A stretch of 64,000 nt of DNA from Hyphococcus luteus (GTDB lineage: Bacteria > Pseudomonadota > Alphaproteobacteria > Caulobacterales > Parvularculaceae): contig NZ_PJCH01000009.1 of assembly GCF_002943565.1 (NCBI RefSeq), positions 95,689 through 159,688 of the forward strand. The letters run 5' to 3'. Under the pieces are notes generated by a model. The model saw only the letters and a list, made by a program, of their open reading frames with translations. It had not been told where the DNA came from and did not search any database. Positions 34,645 through 43,917 of this stretch are shown piece after piece (position 1 is the stretch's first letter; each line of letters begins with the position of its first letter). The translations under genes were made by a program, and so were the position numbers.

Positions 34645-35580
34645 ATGGATTATCTGGGTCAGGACAGACGGGAAGGGCTGGGACGCAGGGCGCATTCCCG
34701 GTTCACCCTTGTCTTGCTCATTCTCGTCTCCGTTCTGCTCTTGCTCTCCAGCCTTTATTCGGCGCAGGCGTCGGTTTTCAAAAAGGCGCGCGAAGGCGTC
34801 ATGGACGCGGCGTCGCCGGTCCTGTCGCTGATCGCGGGGCCTGTCGCTTACGTCAACGGCGTCATGGGCTCGGTCGGCGACTATTTCAACGTGATGGAGC
34901 AGAACAAGGCGCTGCGCGAAGAAAACGCCGAACTGCGCCAGTGGATGAACGAAGCGCTCGAACTGCGCGAGACCGTCGCCACCTATGAAGCGCTGCAAAA
35001 TTACGCCGCGCCGCCGGAAGCCCAGCCGATCAGCGCTTTCGTCATCGGCGAAGCGAACGACGCGTTCGCGCGCTCGATGATCGTCAACGCCGGCCGCGCC
35101 AATAATGTCGAGGTCGGCCAGGCGGTGGTGAACGACGCCGGCCTTGTGGGCCGCATCGTCGAGGCGGGCGGCAACGCGTCGCGCGTGCTTCTTCTCACCG
35201 ACATTCAAAGCCGCATTCCGGTCTATATCGAAGGCGCCGATGTCGAAGGCATTCTCGTCGGCAACACCCGCTCCAACCCGGTGATCAGCTTCACCGCGAG
35301 CGCAGACGATGTGGAGGCGGAACCCGATCAGCGCGTCCTGACCTCGGGCGCGGGCGGCGCGCTGCCGCGGGGGCTCCCCGTGGGCACGGTTAAGGGCGAA
35401 ACCCGCGGCGGGATTACGGTCGACCTTTACGCCAATTACGCGCGCACCCGCATGGTGCGCGTCATAAACTATGCGTTCCCGGCGATCGATCATGTGACGG
35501 CGGACGGCGCGACCGCGGAGACTGACGAAACCTCCGAGGCCGCGCAGGAAGACGGGCGCCAGACCCCGGCGGAGGGCTAG
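34645..35580 (+). CDS. mreC: Rod-shape protein MreC
   Basis: Single-span periplasmic scaffold linking MreB to the PBP2-RodA synthase (311 residues from this start). Membrane helix FTLVLLILVSVLLLLSSLYS, then a coiled coil MEQNKALREENAELRQWMNE and the beta domain: VVNDAGLVGRIVEAGGNASR, LLTDIQSRIPVYIEG. The C-terminal tail is acidic (TAETDETSEAAQEDG). ATG at 34645 is my choice; a TTG at 34594 adds 17 basic residues and cannot be excluded. Confidence 0.93.
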   Translation: MDYLGQDRREGLGRRAHSRFTLVLLILVSVLLLLSSLYSAQASVFKKAREGVMDAASPVLSLIAGPVAYVNGVMGSVGDYFNVMEQNKALREENAELRQWMNEALELRETVATYEALQNYAAPPEAQPISAFVIGEANDAFARSMIVNAGRANNVEVGQAVVNDAGLVGRIVEAGGNASRVLLLTDIQSRIPVYIEGADVEGILVGNTRSNPVISFTASADDVEAEPDQRVLTSGAGGALPRGLPVGTVKGETRGGITVDLYANYARTRMVRVINYAFPAIDHVTADGATAETDETSEAAQEDGRQTPAEG

Positions 35581-35583
35581 GCC

Positions 35584-36096
35584 ATGGGGTATCGCGCGGA
35601 GACCTTGTTCCGGCTCTTTAAAGCAGCCGCGCCGACCCTGCTCGGCGTTCTCGGCGTTCTCGTTCTCGCCGCGCCCATTCGTCTGTTTGAAGGCGTCGCG
35701 CCGACGCCGATCCTGCCGCTCGTGATCGTCTTTTTCTGGTCGGTTTACGGACCGGACTATCTGCCGCCTTTGAGCGTTTTCATGATCGGTCTTTTACAGG
35801 ACCTGTTAACCGGCGGTCCTTTAGGCCTGTGGCCCGCCGTTTACCTTGTCACGCAGTATATCGTGATGTCGCAGCGCGCCTATTTCCTCGGGCGCGAGCA
35901 GAAGGTCGTCTGGCTCGGTTTTGCATTGGCTTCCGCCGGCGCGGGGCTTATCCTGTGGCTTGTAATGAGCCTCATGTCCGGCGTTTTGTTGCCCGTGCGT
36001 CACCTCCTGCTGCAGTTTGCGGCGACGGTCCTTATTTACCCGCTTTTCGGCATCGCTTTCGGCGAGCTGCACCGCCGCGTTCTGGTGGAGGCGTAG
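35584..36096 (+). CDS. mreD: Rod-shape protein MreD
   Basis: Small polytopic inner-membrane partner of MreC (170 residues, five hydrophobic segments). LPPLSVFMIGLLQDLLTGGP and GLWPAVYLVTQYIV are the family core (the 'GLL.D...G..LG' pattern). Three bases after mreC and three before mrdA. Confidence 0.93.
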   Translation: MGYRAETLFRLFKAAAPTLLGVLGVLVLAAPIRLFEGVAPTPILPLVIVFFWSVYGPDYLPPLSVFMIGLLQDLLTGGPLGLWPAVYLVTQYIVMSQRAYFLGREQKVVWLGFALASAGAGLILWLVMSLMSGVLLPVRHLLLQFAATVLIYPLFGIAFGELHRRVLVEA

Positions 36097-36099
36097 AGG

Positions 36100-38043
36100 A
36101 TGGTCAGCGTCAACGCTCACGATCCCGAACGCCAGGAAATCGTCAGCCGCAGGACGGTGCTTCTCGGCGGCGGCGTCAGCCTGTTTTTCGCGGGCATTGG
36201 CGCGCGGCTTTATCAGCTGCAGATCGCGGAGCATCAGAAATATCGCGACCTTGCGCAGAACAACCAGTTCAACAAACGCATTCTGACGCCCTTGAGGGGC
36301 GAGATCGTCGACCGCTTCGGCGAACCGCTGGCGTCCAACCGCAAGAATTTCCGCATTCTTCTCGTGCCCGAACAGGCGCGCGACGTTGATGCGGCGCTCG
36401 ACAAAATTTCAAAGATCACGCCCGTCAGCGAAGACAAGCGCGCGCGCATCATGCGCGAGATTCGCCGGCGCGGCGCCTTCACGCCGGTGCAGATCGCCGA
36501 CAATTTGTCCTGGGAAGATTTTTCAAAGATCAATTTCGAATTGCCGCATCTCGCCGGCGTTCTGCCCGATGTGGGCGAGACCCGCGATTATCCGCATGGC
36601 GCCGAAGCGGCTTTCGTCATCGGCTATGTGGGCGCCGTGACCGAGCGCGACCTCGCCGCGCAGGAAAGCGACGACGAGCGCATCCTCCTGCGCCAGCCCG
36701 GCTTCAAGGTCGGCCGGGAAGGGCTTGAACGCACTTACGAAAAAGAACTGCGCGGCGCCGCCGGCGCGATGAACGTCAAGATCAACGCTCATGGCCGCGT
36801 GATCGAGGAAATGGTCGACAGCGCGGTGCCGCCGGTTCAGGGCAAGACGCTGGCGCTGACCATCGATTCGGACTTGCAGGCGCACGCCATGAAGGTTCTG
36901 TCCGTGCCGGGCGAGCGCATGCCGGACGAACCGCAAAGCGCCGCGGCGGTCGTTATCGACGTCGTCACCGGCGACATTCTGGTGCTCGCTTCGACGCCGG
37001 CCTTCAATCCGAACGATTTCAATGTCGGCATCGATCCGCAGCTCTGGAAGGAGCTCAATGAAAGTCCGTACAAACCGCTTTTGAACAAGCCGCTTTCCGG
37101 CGTTTATCCGCCGGGCTCGACATTCAAGGTGATCTCGGCCATTGCGGCGCAACGGGCCGGGATGAAACCGAGCGAGACCGCCTATTGCCCGGGCCGCGTG
37201 TGGTACGGCAACCGCTATTTCCATTGCTGGAAACGCGGCGGCCACGGCACGCTCGACATGAAGGGCGCGATCAAGCATTCATGCGACGTCTATTTTTACG
37301 AAATCGCCAAAACGCTGGACATCGACCTTCTTGCGGAAACGGCGCGCGATTTCGGCCTCGGCCAGACTTACGAACTCGGCATTTCCGGCCAGCAACGCGG
37401 AGTCATTCCCGACCGCGACTGGAAAAAGCAATATTTCGCCGGCAATCCGGCGCAGCAGCCCTGGTTTCAGGGCGAAACGCTGTCCTGCATCATCGGCCAG
37501 GGCTATGTGACATCGACGCCCCTGCAGCTTGCGGTGATGGCGGCGCGTGTCGCCACGGGCCGCGCCGTGCGCCCGCGGCTTGTGCGCGCGGTGGGCGATC
37601 TCGTCCTGCCCGCGCCGGAGGCGGCGCCGATCGATGTCGATCACGATTATCTCTCCGTCGTGCACGCCGGCATGAACGCCGTCACCAATGAATGGGGAAC
37701 GGCGGCGCGTTCGCGCATCGAAGATCCGGACTGGCAGATGGCTGGCAAGACGGGCACCAGTCAGGTGTATCAGATTACGGCGGAAGACCGCGCCCGCGGT
37801 CTCGACAAGCCAGAAGACCTGCCCTGGGCGCGGCGCGACCACGCCTTGTTTGTGTCTTACATGCCTTATGAAAATCCGCGTTACGCCTGCTCTGTCGTCG
37901 TCGAACACGGGATCGGCGGATCGCGCGCCGCGGGGCCGAAAGCGCGCGACATCATGAAGGCCGTGGCGGAGAAAGATCCCGCTTCGCGCACGCCGCTCGA
38001 TCCGCGCACCCTGGCGCGCGCGCCGAGCCCGAGGGAGAGCTGA
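36100..38043 (+). CDS. mrdA: Penicillin-binding protein 2 (transpeptidase)
   Basis: Class B PBP that cross-links peptidoglycan in the elongation complex (647 residues). One N-terminal membrane helix (VLLGGGVSLFFAGIGARLYQ), the pedestal domain with LAGVLPDVGETRDYPHG, and the transpeptidase domain: SxxK in GVYPPGSTFKVISAIAA, the SxD motif in KHSCDVYFYEIAK, and KTGTS in GKTGTSQVYQI. Immediately followed by rodA. Confidence 0.97.
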   Translation: MVSVNAHDPERQEIVSRRTVLLGGGVSLFFAGIGARLYQLQIAEHQKYRDLAQNNQFNKRILTPLRGEIVDRFGEPLASNRKNFRILLVPEQARDVDAALDKISKITPVSEDKRARIMREIRRRGAFTPVQIADNLSWEDFSKINFELPHLAGVLPDVGETRDYPHGAEAAFVIGYVGAVTERDLAAQESDDERILLRQPGFKVGREGLERTYEKELRGAAGAMNVKINAHGRVIEEMVDSAVPPVQGKTLALTIDSDLQAHAMKVLSVPGERMPDEPQSAAAVVIDVVTGDILVLASTPAFNPNDFNVGIDPQLWKELNESPYKPLLNKPLSGVYPPGSTFKVISAIAAQRAGMKPSETAYCPGRVWYGNRYFHCWKRGGHGTLDMKGAIKHSCDVYFYEIAKTLDIDLLAETARDFGLGQTYELGISGQQRGVIPDRDWKKQYFAGNPAQQPWFQGETLSCIIGQGYVTSTPLQLAVMAARVATGRAVRPRLVRAVGDLVLPAPEAAPIDVDHDYLSVVHAGMNAVTNEWGTAARSRIEDPDWQMAGKTGTSQVYQITAEDRARGLDKPEDLPWARRDHALFVSYMPYENPRYACSVVVEHGIGGSRAAGPKARDIMKAVAEKDPASRTPLDPRTLARAPSPRES

Positions 38044-38047
38044 TCCG

Positions 38048-39199
38048 ATGTCCTCGATCATTCTTCCCGGACGGCGCCGCGGCGTGAGAGACAAACTCTC
38101 GAGGCTTCACTGGCCGTTGATCATCCTCTTGACGATGATCGCCGGCGCCGGCGTCGTCACGCTCTATTCCGTTGCGGAAGGCAATTGGGAGCCCTGGGCG
38201 TTAAAGCACGGCATGCGGTACGTGGCGGCGCTCGGCCTGATGGTCGGCATCGCCATGGTGCCGATCCGCTATTGGATGGCGCTCGCCTATCCGATTTATT
38301 TCGCCGCGCTGATCGCGCTGGCGCTGACGCCGTTCATCGGCGAAGTGAATATGGGCGCGCGGCGCTGGATCGAATTCGGCGGTCTGCAGTTCCAGCCCTC
38401 CGAAGCCATGAAGATCGGATTGGTGCTGGGGCTTGCGCGCTACTATCACGGCCTCAGGGCGGAGCAGGTTTCGCACATTCTTTATCTCATTCCGCCGGTG
38501 CTGATGGTCGGCGCGCCGGTGGGCCTGATTTTCATCCAGCCCGATCTCGGCACCGCGCTTTTGTTGGGGGCGACCGGCGCGATCATCATTTTCGTTGCGG
38601 GTCTTTCCTGGCGGATCGGCCTTGCGGGCGTTCTCGGCGGCGTCGCCGCCGCCTACGGCGCCTATCGCTTCGACATCCTCAAAGAATATCAGGTGAACCG
38701 GATCTTGACCTTCCTCGATCCCGAGCGCGATCCCCTGGGGCAGGGCTATCACCTGCTGCAGTCGAAAATCGCGCTCGGCTCCGGCGGGCTTGACGGCAAG
38801 GGCTTCATGGAAGGCACCCAGAGCCAGCTGAAATTCCTGCCGGAGATGCAGACCGATTTCATCTTCACCATCTTCGGGGAGGAGTTCGGTTTTGTCGGCG
38901 CCATCGGGCTCCTGCTCGTCTATCTGGCGATCATCTTCACCGGGCTTTCCATCGCCATGTCCACAAAGCTGCATTTCGCGCGGCTGACGACGATCGGCGT
39001 CGTCGCGACCTTCACGCTCTATGTCCTCATCAACACCGGCATGGTGATGGGGCTTGCGCCGGTGGTGGGCGTGCCCTTGCCGCTGGTGTCCTATGGCGGG
39101 ACAGTCATGTTGACCATTATGGCCGGCTTCGGCTTTGTGATGAGCGCCCATGTCCATCGCGATCAGGACATGTACCGGTCCGGCGATTCGCTCGGCTGA
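38048..39199 (+). CDS. rodA: Rod-shape glycosyltransferase RodA (SEDS family)
   Basis: Polytopic SEDS peptidoglycan polymerase, partner of PBP2 (383 residues, about ten membrane segments). Seen: NMGARRWIEFGGLQFQPSEA, IFIQPDLGTALLLGATGAII, FTIFGEEFGFVGAIGLLL and LVSYGGTVMLTIMAGFGFV. The catalytic Asp of the family lies in the periplasmic loop after helix 7, within DGKGFMEGTQSQLKFLPEMQ. Last gene of the mreBCD-mrdA-rodA operon. Confidence 0.97.
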   Translation: MSSIILPGRRRGVRDKLSRLHWPLIILLTMIAGAGVVTLYSVAEGNWEPWALKHGMRYVAALGLMVGIAMVPIRYWMALAYPIYFAALIALALTPFIGEVNMGARRWIEFGGLQFQPSEAMKIGLVLGLARYYHGLRAEQVSHILYLIPPVLMVGAPVGLIFIQPDLGTALLLGATGAIIIFVAGLSWRIGLAGVLGGVAAAYGAYRFDILKEYQVNRILTFLDPERDPLGQGYHLLQSKIALGSGGLDGKGFMEGTQSQLKFLPEMQTDFIFTIFGEEFGFVGAIGLLLVYLAIIFTGLSIAMSTKLHFARLTTIGVVATFTLYVLINTGMVMGLAPVVGVPLPLVSYGGTVMLTIMAGFGFVMSAHVHRDQDMYRSGDSLG

Positions 39200-39251
39200 T
39201 GGTCGGACTGAATTTTGGGGCTGAATTTTCGGGCTGGGCCCTGGAGCGGGC

Positions 39252-39620
39252 TTAGAACTGCTCGAGATGCGCTTCGAAATGCACGCAGAAAAGATCGAAC
39301 ATCGATTGCGCCTCGGCCAGCATGCCCGCCGCAGCGGCGGCGTCGCCGGCCTTGCAGGCTTTTTCGATCAACGCGGCGGTTTCGGACAGGGTTTGCGCCC
39401 CCACATTCGCCGCCGAGCCCTTCACCGCATGGGCGTCGCGGCTGGCGTCGTCGAGGGCGCCGCCCCGCACGCCTTCCGTCAAAGAGGCGAGAAGATCGTT
39501 TGTGGAGCGCTGGAAGGCGTCGAGAATCGCCCGCGCGCCGTCGACGCCGGCGGCGGACACCAGGCTGTTAACCTGATCCACCTGAAGATGCCCTGACTCA
39601 ACTGTCTGCGGTTCAGTCAA
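39252..39620 (-). CDS. Histidine phosphotransfer (Hpt) domain protein
   Basis: A 122-residue four-helix-bundle protein with the phosphorylatable His in DASRDAHAVKGSAANVGAQT. It would pass phosphate between a hybrid kinase and a response regulator; neither partner is next to it. No DNA-binding or membrane part. Convergent with rodA (52 bases between stops); its start is divergent from the symporter at 39780. Confidence 0.85.
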   Translation of the reverse strand: MTEPQTVESGHLQVDQVNSLVSAAGVDGARAILDAFQRSTNDLLASLTEGVRGGALDDASRDAHAVKGSAANVGAQTLSETAALIEKACKAGDAAAAAGMLAEAQSMFDLFCVHFEAHLEQF

Positions 39621-39779
39621 TGTCCCGGTCCCCGAATAAGGCCCAGCAGTGCGCTGCGCCCCGTTTTTCCTAGCGTTCTACGGCGGTAGGCTTGAGCAAT
39701 ATTTGCTAACAAACGTAAAAATTTGTCTAAAATCGCGGAATGCGCCAGTTTGGCGATCAAGTTTTTGAGGGGTAATCCT

Positions 39780-41327
39780 ATGCAAGGCACTGCGGGCGAA
39801 GGCGCCCATTGGTCCTCCCGGGCCGCCTTTATCATGGCGGCCATCGGCTCTTCCGTCGGCCTCGGCAATCTCTGGCGCTTTCCTTATGTCGCCGGGGAGA
39901 ATGGCGGGGGCGCATTCGTCGTCTTTTACATTATCTGCGTCGCGCTGATCGGCCTGCCGGTGCTGGTGGCCGAACTCTTTATCGGCCGGCGGGGCGGCAT
40001 GTCCGTGGTGGGCAGCGTCGTCAAGATCGCCAAAGCCGAGGGCCGCTCGCCGCTGTGGGCGCTGCAGTCCTGGACTGGGATGCTCGGGGCCTTCATCATC
40101 TTAACCTTTTATTCGGTCATCGCCGGCTGGGTTCTCGCCTATGTGGTGATGATCGGGGGCGGGCTCGTCACCTCCATCGGCGCGCACGGGCTGGCAGGGA
40201 TTATCGCGCCGGCTTTTGAAAGCCTCACGGCCGAGCAGGTGAGCGCCAAGCTGGGCGAGCTCCTCAACGATCCCGTTCGGATGATTATTTATCACGCCCT
40301 GTTTATGACGCTCACCGTGTTCATCGTCATGCGCGGCATCAAAGGCGGCATCGAAACGGCGGTCACCTATCTGATGCCGGCCTTTTTCGTCCTGCTGATC
40401 GTGCTCCTGATTTATGCCCTCGCGACCGGCGACAGCAGTCAGGGGTTGAACTTCCTCCTCGGCGTGCGTCTTTACGACACCGAGCTCGCCGACGGCGCCG
40501 TCCGCCGCGGCCTTCTGCACGGCCTGCAGGACGGCTCGGTGATTTCGGCGGCGCTTGGCCAGGCGTTCTTTTCCATCGGGCTCGGCTCCGCGCTGATGAT
40601 CACCTATGGCGCTTACATGCGCGAGGATCAGAAGCTGCCGCGGTCGGCGCGTCTCGTCGCCATCGCCGATACGGGCGTCGGCATCGTCGCCGGGCTCGCC
40701 ATCTTTCCGATCGTCTTCGCCATGGGGCTGGCGCCGGGCGGCGGTCCGACGCTGATGTTCCAGACGCTGCCGCTGGCTTTTCACGGCATGCCGGTGGGCG
40801 GGCTTTTCGGACTCGCTTTCTTCCTGCTGGCGTTCTTTGCGGCGATCACGTCTTCGATCGCGCTTCTGGAGACCTCGACGAAATGGGTGGATGAGCAATC
40901 GAAAGCCGATAACCGGATTCTTTCCGCAGGCGGGCTGGGGCTCGCCGCTTTCGCCATCGGCGTTCTCAACGCGCTGAGCCAGGTGCCGAAAACGGGCCTT
41001 AACGGCGAAGACCAGTCGACCTTCTGGAACACATGGCAGCCGCTTGGCGAGATGAAGCTGTTCAAAGGCATGGTGCTTCTCGATTTCCTGAGCGCCACGA
41101 CAGACCTCATTCTTCCCATCGCCGGATTCATCACGGCGGTCTTCGCCGGCTGGATCGTTTCAACCTCGACGGCGCGCGAGGCCATCGGCTTTCAGTCCGA
41201 AGTCTGGTTTAAGCGCTGGCGCTTTCTCATTCGCTGGGTTTGCCCGGTCGGGATTTTTCTCGTGATCGCCTATTCGACGGTCTGGGCGCCTTATGTCGCC
41301 CCGATGCTGGTGAACGCGGCGCAATAA
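39780..41327 (+). CDS. Sodium-dependent transporter, neurotransmitter:sodium symporter (NSS) family
   Basis: Inner-membrane Na+-coupled symporter of the LeuT/SNF fold (515 residues, about 12 helices). The sodium and substrate site on the broken first helix is IMAAIGSSVGLGNLWRFPYV followed by GENGGGAFVVFY; later ALGQAFFSIGLGSALMITYG (helix 6) also fits. Likely substrate an amino acid, not resolvable further. Start ATG 39780 with GAGGGG eight bases upstream. The strong hairpin at 41344-41376 ends it. Confidence 0.95.
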   Translation: MQGTAGEGAHWSSRAAFIMAAIGSSVGLGNLWRFPYVAGENGGGAFVVFYIICVALIGLPVLVAELFIGRRGGMSVVGSVVKIAKAEGRSPLWALQSWTGMLGAFIILTFYSVIAGWVLAYVVMIGGGLVTSIGAHGLAGIIAPAFESLTAEQVSAKLGELLNDPVRMIIYHALFMTLTVFIVMRGIKGGIETAVTYLMPAFFVLLIVLLIYALATGDSSQGLNFLLGVRLYDTELADGAVRRGLLHGLQDGSVISAALGQAFFSIGLGSALMITYGAYMREDQKLPRSARLVAIADTGVGIVAGLAIFPIVFAMGLAPGGGPTLMFQTLPLAFHGMPVGGLFGLAFFLLAFFAAITSSIALLETSTKWVDEQSKADNRILSAGGLGLAAFAIGVLNALSQVPKTGLNGEDQSTFWNTWQPLGEMKLFKGMVLLDFLSATTDLILPIAGFITAVFAGWIVSTSTAREAIGFQSEVWFKRWRFLIRWVCPVGIFLVIAYSTVWAPYVAPMLVNAAQ

Positions 41328-41343
41328 GCGCGGTGGAGCGAAG

Positions 41344-41376
41344 GCGCGGCCGCCGCTAAAAACGGCCGCGCTTTTT
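41344..41376 (+). terminator. Terminator of the NSS symporter gene
   Basis: GCGCGGCCG pairs with CGGCCGCGC (nine base pairs) around a loop CCGCTAAAAA, followed by TTTTT. Confidence 0.85.
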
Positions 41377-41541
41377 CGGGCGGGGGTAGTCCTTATACGG
41401 ATTTTATGGCGAAAAGGCGGCGTGGCCGCCCCTTTGCGCGCCGCTTCCCGGAGCCGGAATGTTAACCTTTCGGCCCTTGCAATTTGCGGCGATGCGCTTC
41501 ATGCTTCAGGTTAGGTTCAACAAACGAAAGGAGGTGGTCCG

Positions 41542-41619
41542 ATGTCGAGTGATTTCAGGAAGCCAGTGAGGTCTTTGTGGAAAGAGCGCGTCTCGGAGCA
41601 GCCTTCGAACGCCGTTTGA
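41542..41619 (+). CDS. 25-codon small ORF with an extended Shine-Dalgarno sequence
   Basis: The ATG at 41542 opens a 25-residue peptide, MSSDFRKPVRSLWKERVSEQ followed by PSNAV and TGA. Upstream, CGAAAGGAGGTGGTCC (41524-41539) matches the complement of the 16S rRNA 3' end (AGAAAGGAGGTGATCC) at 14 of 16 positions, an exceptional initiation signal. The peptide is soluble and basic, with no signal or membrane segment. It sits alone between two intrinsic terminators (41344-41376 and 41685-41714), so it has its own short transcript. Function unknown; it could be a leader peptide, a dual-function RNA or a conserved small protein. Confidence 0.6.
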   Translation: MSSDFRKPVRSLWKERVSEQPSNAV

Positions 41620-41684
41620 CCGCCGGATTTATCGAGATCTCGAGGCCTGTTGGCTGACGAAATCGCGATCCCGAAAGGGATGAA

Positions 41685-41714
41685 GGGCCGCTTGACTGCA
41701 AGCGGCCCTTTTCC
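41685..41714 (+). terminator. Terminator of the small-ORF transcript
   Basis: GGGCCGCTTG and CAAGCGGCCC form a ten-base-pair stem with loop ACTG, followed by TTTTCCTTT. Two more small hairpins precede it: a CGAGATCTCG palindrome near 41633 and ATCCC-GAAA-GGGAT at about 41668-41681. Confidence 0.85.
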
Positions 41715-41790
41715 TTTGACCGGCTTACGCTTTAAAACGAAAAAGAAGCGCCCCATCGGCGCGCTGGTAATACGCCGCTTGGGAGGCCTC

Positions 41791-43917
41791 ATGTTCAAAC
41801 GAATTTTTATCGTCGCCGTTGCTTGCGCGCTCGCAGCCTGCGGACGGTCCGATCAGGCTGCGAACGAGGCCGCCGAGTCTTCGCTCGCAATTGCATGGGA
41901 CGAATGGGGCGTGCCCCATATCGACGCCGGCAGCGTGGAGGCGGCGTCTTACGGCATCGGCTGGGCGCAGATGCGCGGACGCCCGGATCTCGTCCTGACG
42001 CTTTTGGGTCAGGGGCGCGGCCGCGCGGCGGAATATTGGGGCGAGCAATATTTCGAAAGCGACGCGCTGATGTGGACGCTGGGCGGCCCGCAAATGCTCG
42101 ACGCCGCTTACGAGGCGCAAACGCCCGAAGCAAAAGCGCGTCTCAACGCTTTCGCGAAAGGCGTGAACGATTACGCCGCAGAACATGGCGATGCGATCAG
42201 TGAAGAGGCGAAGCGGGTTTTGCCGGTGAAGCCGACCGACGTCCTCGGCCATATGTTGCGCGCCATTCACATCACCTTCGTCACCCGGGGCGACTTCGGC
42301 GCGCTGGCGCCGCCGCGCAAAGACGATGACGAGGGGAGCGACAAGGAAGAAACGCCCGGCTCGAACGCCTGGGCGGTCGCGCCTTCGCGCTCTGCAAATG
42401 GCGACGCCATGCTGCTCGCCAATCCGCATCTTCCCTGGAGCGATCTGTTCTTGTTTTTTGAAATGCACGTCAAAACGCCCGAGACCGATGCTTACGGCGT
42501 CGCGTTGATCGCCAATCCGTTTCTCGCCATCGCCTTCAACGAACATCTCGGCTGGACCCATACGGTGAACACCTATGACGGCGCCGATGCTTACGTGTTC
42601 GATGTGGTCGACGGCGGCTATCGCGATATGGACGGCGTCAAACCCTTTGACGAGGAAAAGGTCTCGCTGAAAGTGCGGGGACCGGAGGGCGCGATGGAGA
42701 CGCGCGATATCGTCACGCGCCGCACCAGCGCCGGCCCCGTGTTCCGGATTACGGACGACAAGGCCTATGTGATGCGCATTGCGGGCTTTGAGCCGGCGCA
42801 TCTCGACCTTGGCGGTCAATATTGGGCGATGGCGGAAGCCTCGACGCTTGATGAGTTCCGCGCCGCCATGGCGCAACAGCAAATGCCGATGTTCAATACG
42901 ATCTATGCGGACGATGCAGGCAACATCTATTACCTCTTCAATGCGCTTGCGCCGAAGCGCAAGAAGGGCGATGCGAAACTCTGGAGCGGCCGGCTTGACG
43001 GCGCCGACCCTGATCTGCGCTGGCAAGGCTATGTGCAGTTTGAAAAACTGCCGCAATACTTCAATCCGCCCTCGGGCTTTTTGCAGAACTCCAACGAGCC
43101 GCCCTGGACAAGCACCTTGCCGCCGGTTCTCGACCCTTCCGATTACCCTGCCGATTTCGTTCAGCCCTTAATGAGGAGCCGGCCGCAAAACGGCCTGGAA
43201 ATGCTCATGGGCGACGACAGCATCACCTATGAGGAGTTGATCGACTACAGCCAGACAACGCGGCTGACGCTGCCCGACAGCGTGCTGCCCGATCTCATCG
43301 CCGCCGCGCGCGAAGACGGCTCGACCCTGATGGACCGGGCCGCCGCCACCCTCGAAGCCTGGGACCGTCATGTCGATCCGAAGAGCAAAGGCGCGGCCCT
43401 GTTTTTCTTCTGGCTCCAGGAAGCCAAACCCGGCCCCGGCTTTTACGCCGCGCCCTGGTCCTTCGATCATCCTGAGACCTGGGCCGCCGGGATCGCAGAC
43501 AAAGAGGCGGCCGTCGCGGCGCTCAAAAAGGCGGCGACCATGATGGAAGAGACGTATGGCGCGCTCGATATTCCCTGGAGCGCGCTGGCGCGGGTGCGGC
43601 GAGACGGCGTCGATATTCCGGTCGGCGTCGCGCCCGGCGATATGGGGGCCTTCCGCGTCGGCTGGATCGCGCCCGGCGAGGACGGCGAATTCGAACTCAT
43701 CGGCGGCACCACCTATGTGGCGGCGATCGAGTTCGGCGAGACGCCGTCCGCCCGGGCGATCCTGCCTTACGGCAATTTCGCCGCCCGCCCGGAGGGCGTG
43801 CGCTCGCAATGGGAGATCTTCGCCGACGGCGATCTCCGGTCGGTTCATTTCACCGAAGAAGAGGTTGAAGCTGCGGCCGTCATGCGCGAAACGCTGGACC
43901 CGGCTTTAAAGCGATAG
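41791..43917 (+). CDS. Penicillin acylase family lipoprotein
   Basis: An N-terminal-nucleophile amidohydrolase of 708 residues; family members cleave acyl groups from penicillins, acyl-homoserine lactones or other amides. A lipoprotein signal MFKRIFIVAVACALAAC puts the mature Cys at residue 17 (lipobox LAAC), so it is probably anchored in the envelope. The alpha part begins IAWDEWGVPHIDAGSVEAAS; the autocleavage site and nucleophile Ser lie in ETPGSNAWAVAPSRSANGDA, followed by MLLANPHLPWSDLF. Start ATG 41791 with GGGAGG just upstream; an in-frame TTG at 41650 would read through a terminator. Overlaps the convergent FecA-like gene by 12 bases. Substrate unknown. Confidence 0.9.
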   Translation: MFKRIFIVAVACALAACGRSDQAANEAAESSLAIAWDEWGVPHIDAGSVEAASYGIGWAQMRGRPDLVLTLLGQGRGRAAEYWGEQYFESDALMWTLGGPQMLDAAYEAQTPEAKARLNAFAKGVNDYAAEHGDAISEEAKRVLPVKPTDVLGHMLRAIHITFVTRGDFGALAPPRKDDDEGSDKEETPGSNAWAVAPSRSANGDAMLLANPHLPWSDLFLFFEMHVKTPETDAYGVALIANPFLAIAFNEHLGWTHTVNTYDGADAYVFDVVDGGYRDMDGVKPFDEEKVSLKVRGPEGAMETRDIVTRRTSAGPVFRITDDKAYVMRIAGFEPAHLDLGGQYWAMAEASTLDEFRAAMAQQQMPMFNTIYADDAGNIYYLFNALAPKRKKGDAKLWSGRLDGADPDLRWQGYVQFEKLPQYFNPPSGFLQNSNEPPWTSTLPPVLDPSDYPADFVQPLMRSRPQNGLEMLMGDDSITYEELIDYSQTTRLTLPDSVLPDLIAAAREDGSTLMDRAAATLEAWDRHVDPKSKGAALFFFWLQEAKPGPGFYAAPWSFDHPETWAAGIADKEAAVAALKKAATMMEETYGALDIPWSALARVRRDGVDIPVGVAPGDMGAFRVGWIAPGEDGEFELIGGTTYVAAIEFGETPSARAILPYGNFAARPEGVRSQWEIFADGDLRSVHFTEEEVEAAAVMRETLDPALKR

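Noticed and set aside
41650..41790. Longer N terminus for the penicillin acylase starting at TTG 41650
   Set aside because: It would translate through an intrinsic terminator and displace the lipoprotein signal that starts at 41791.
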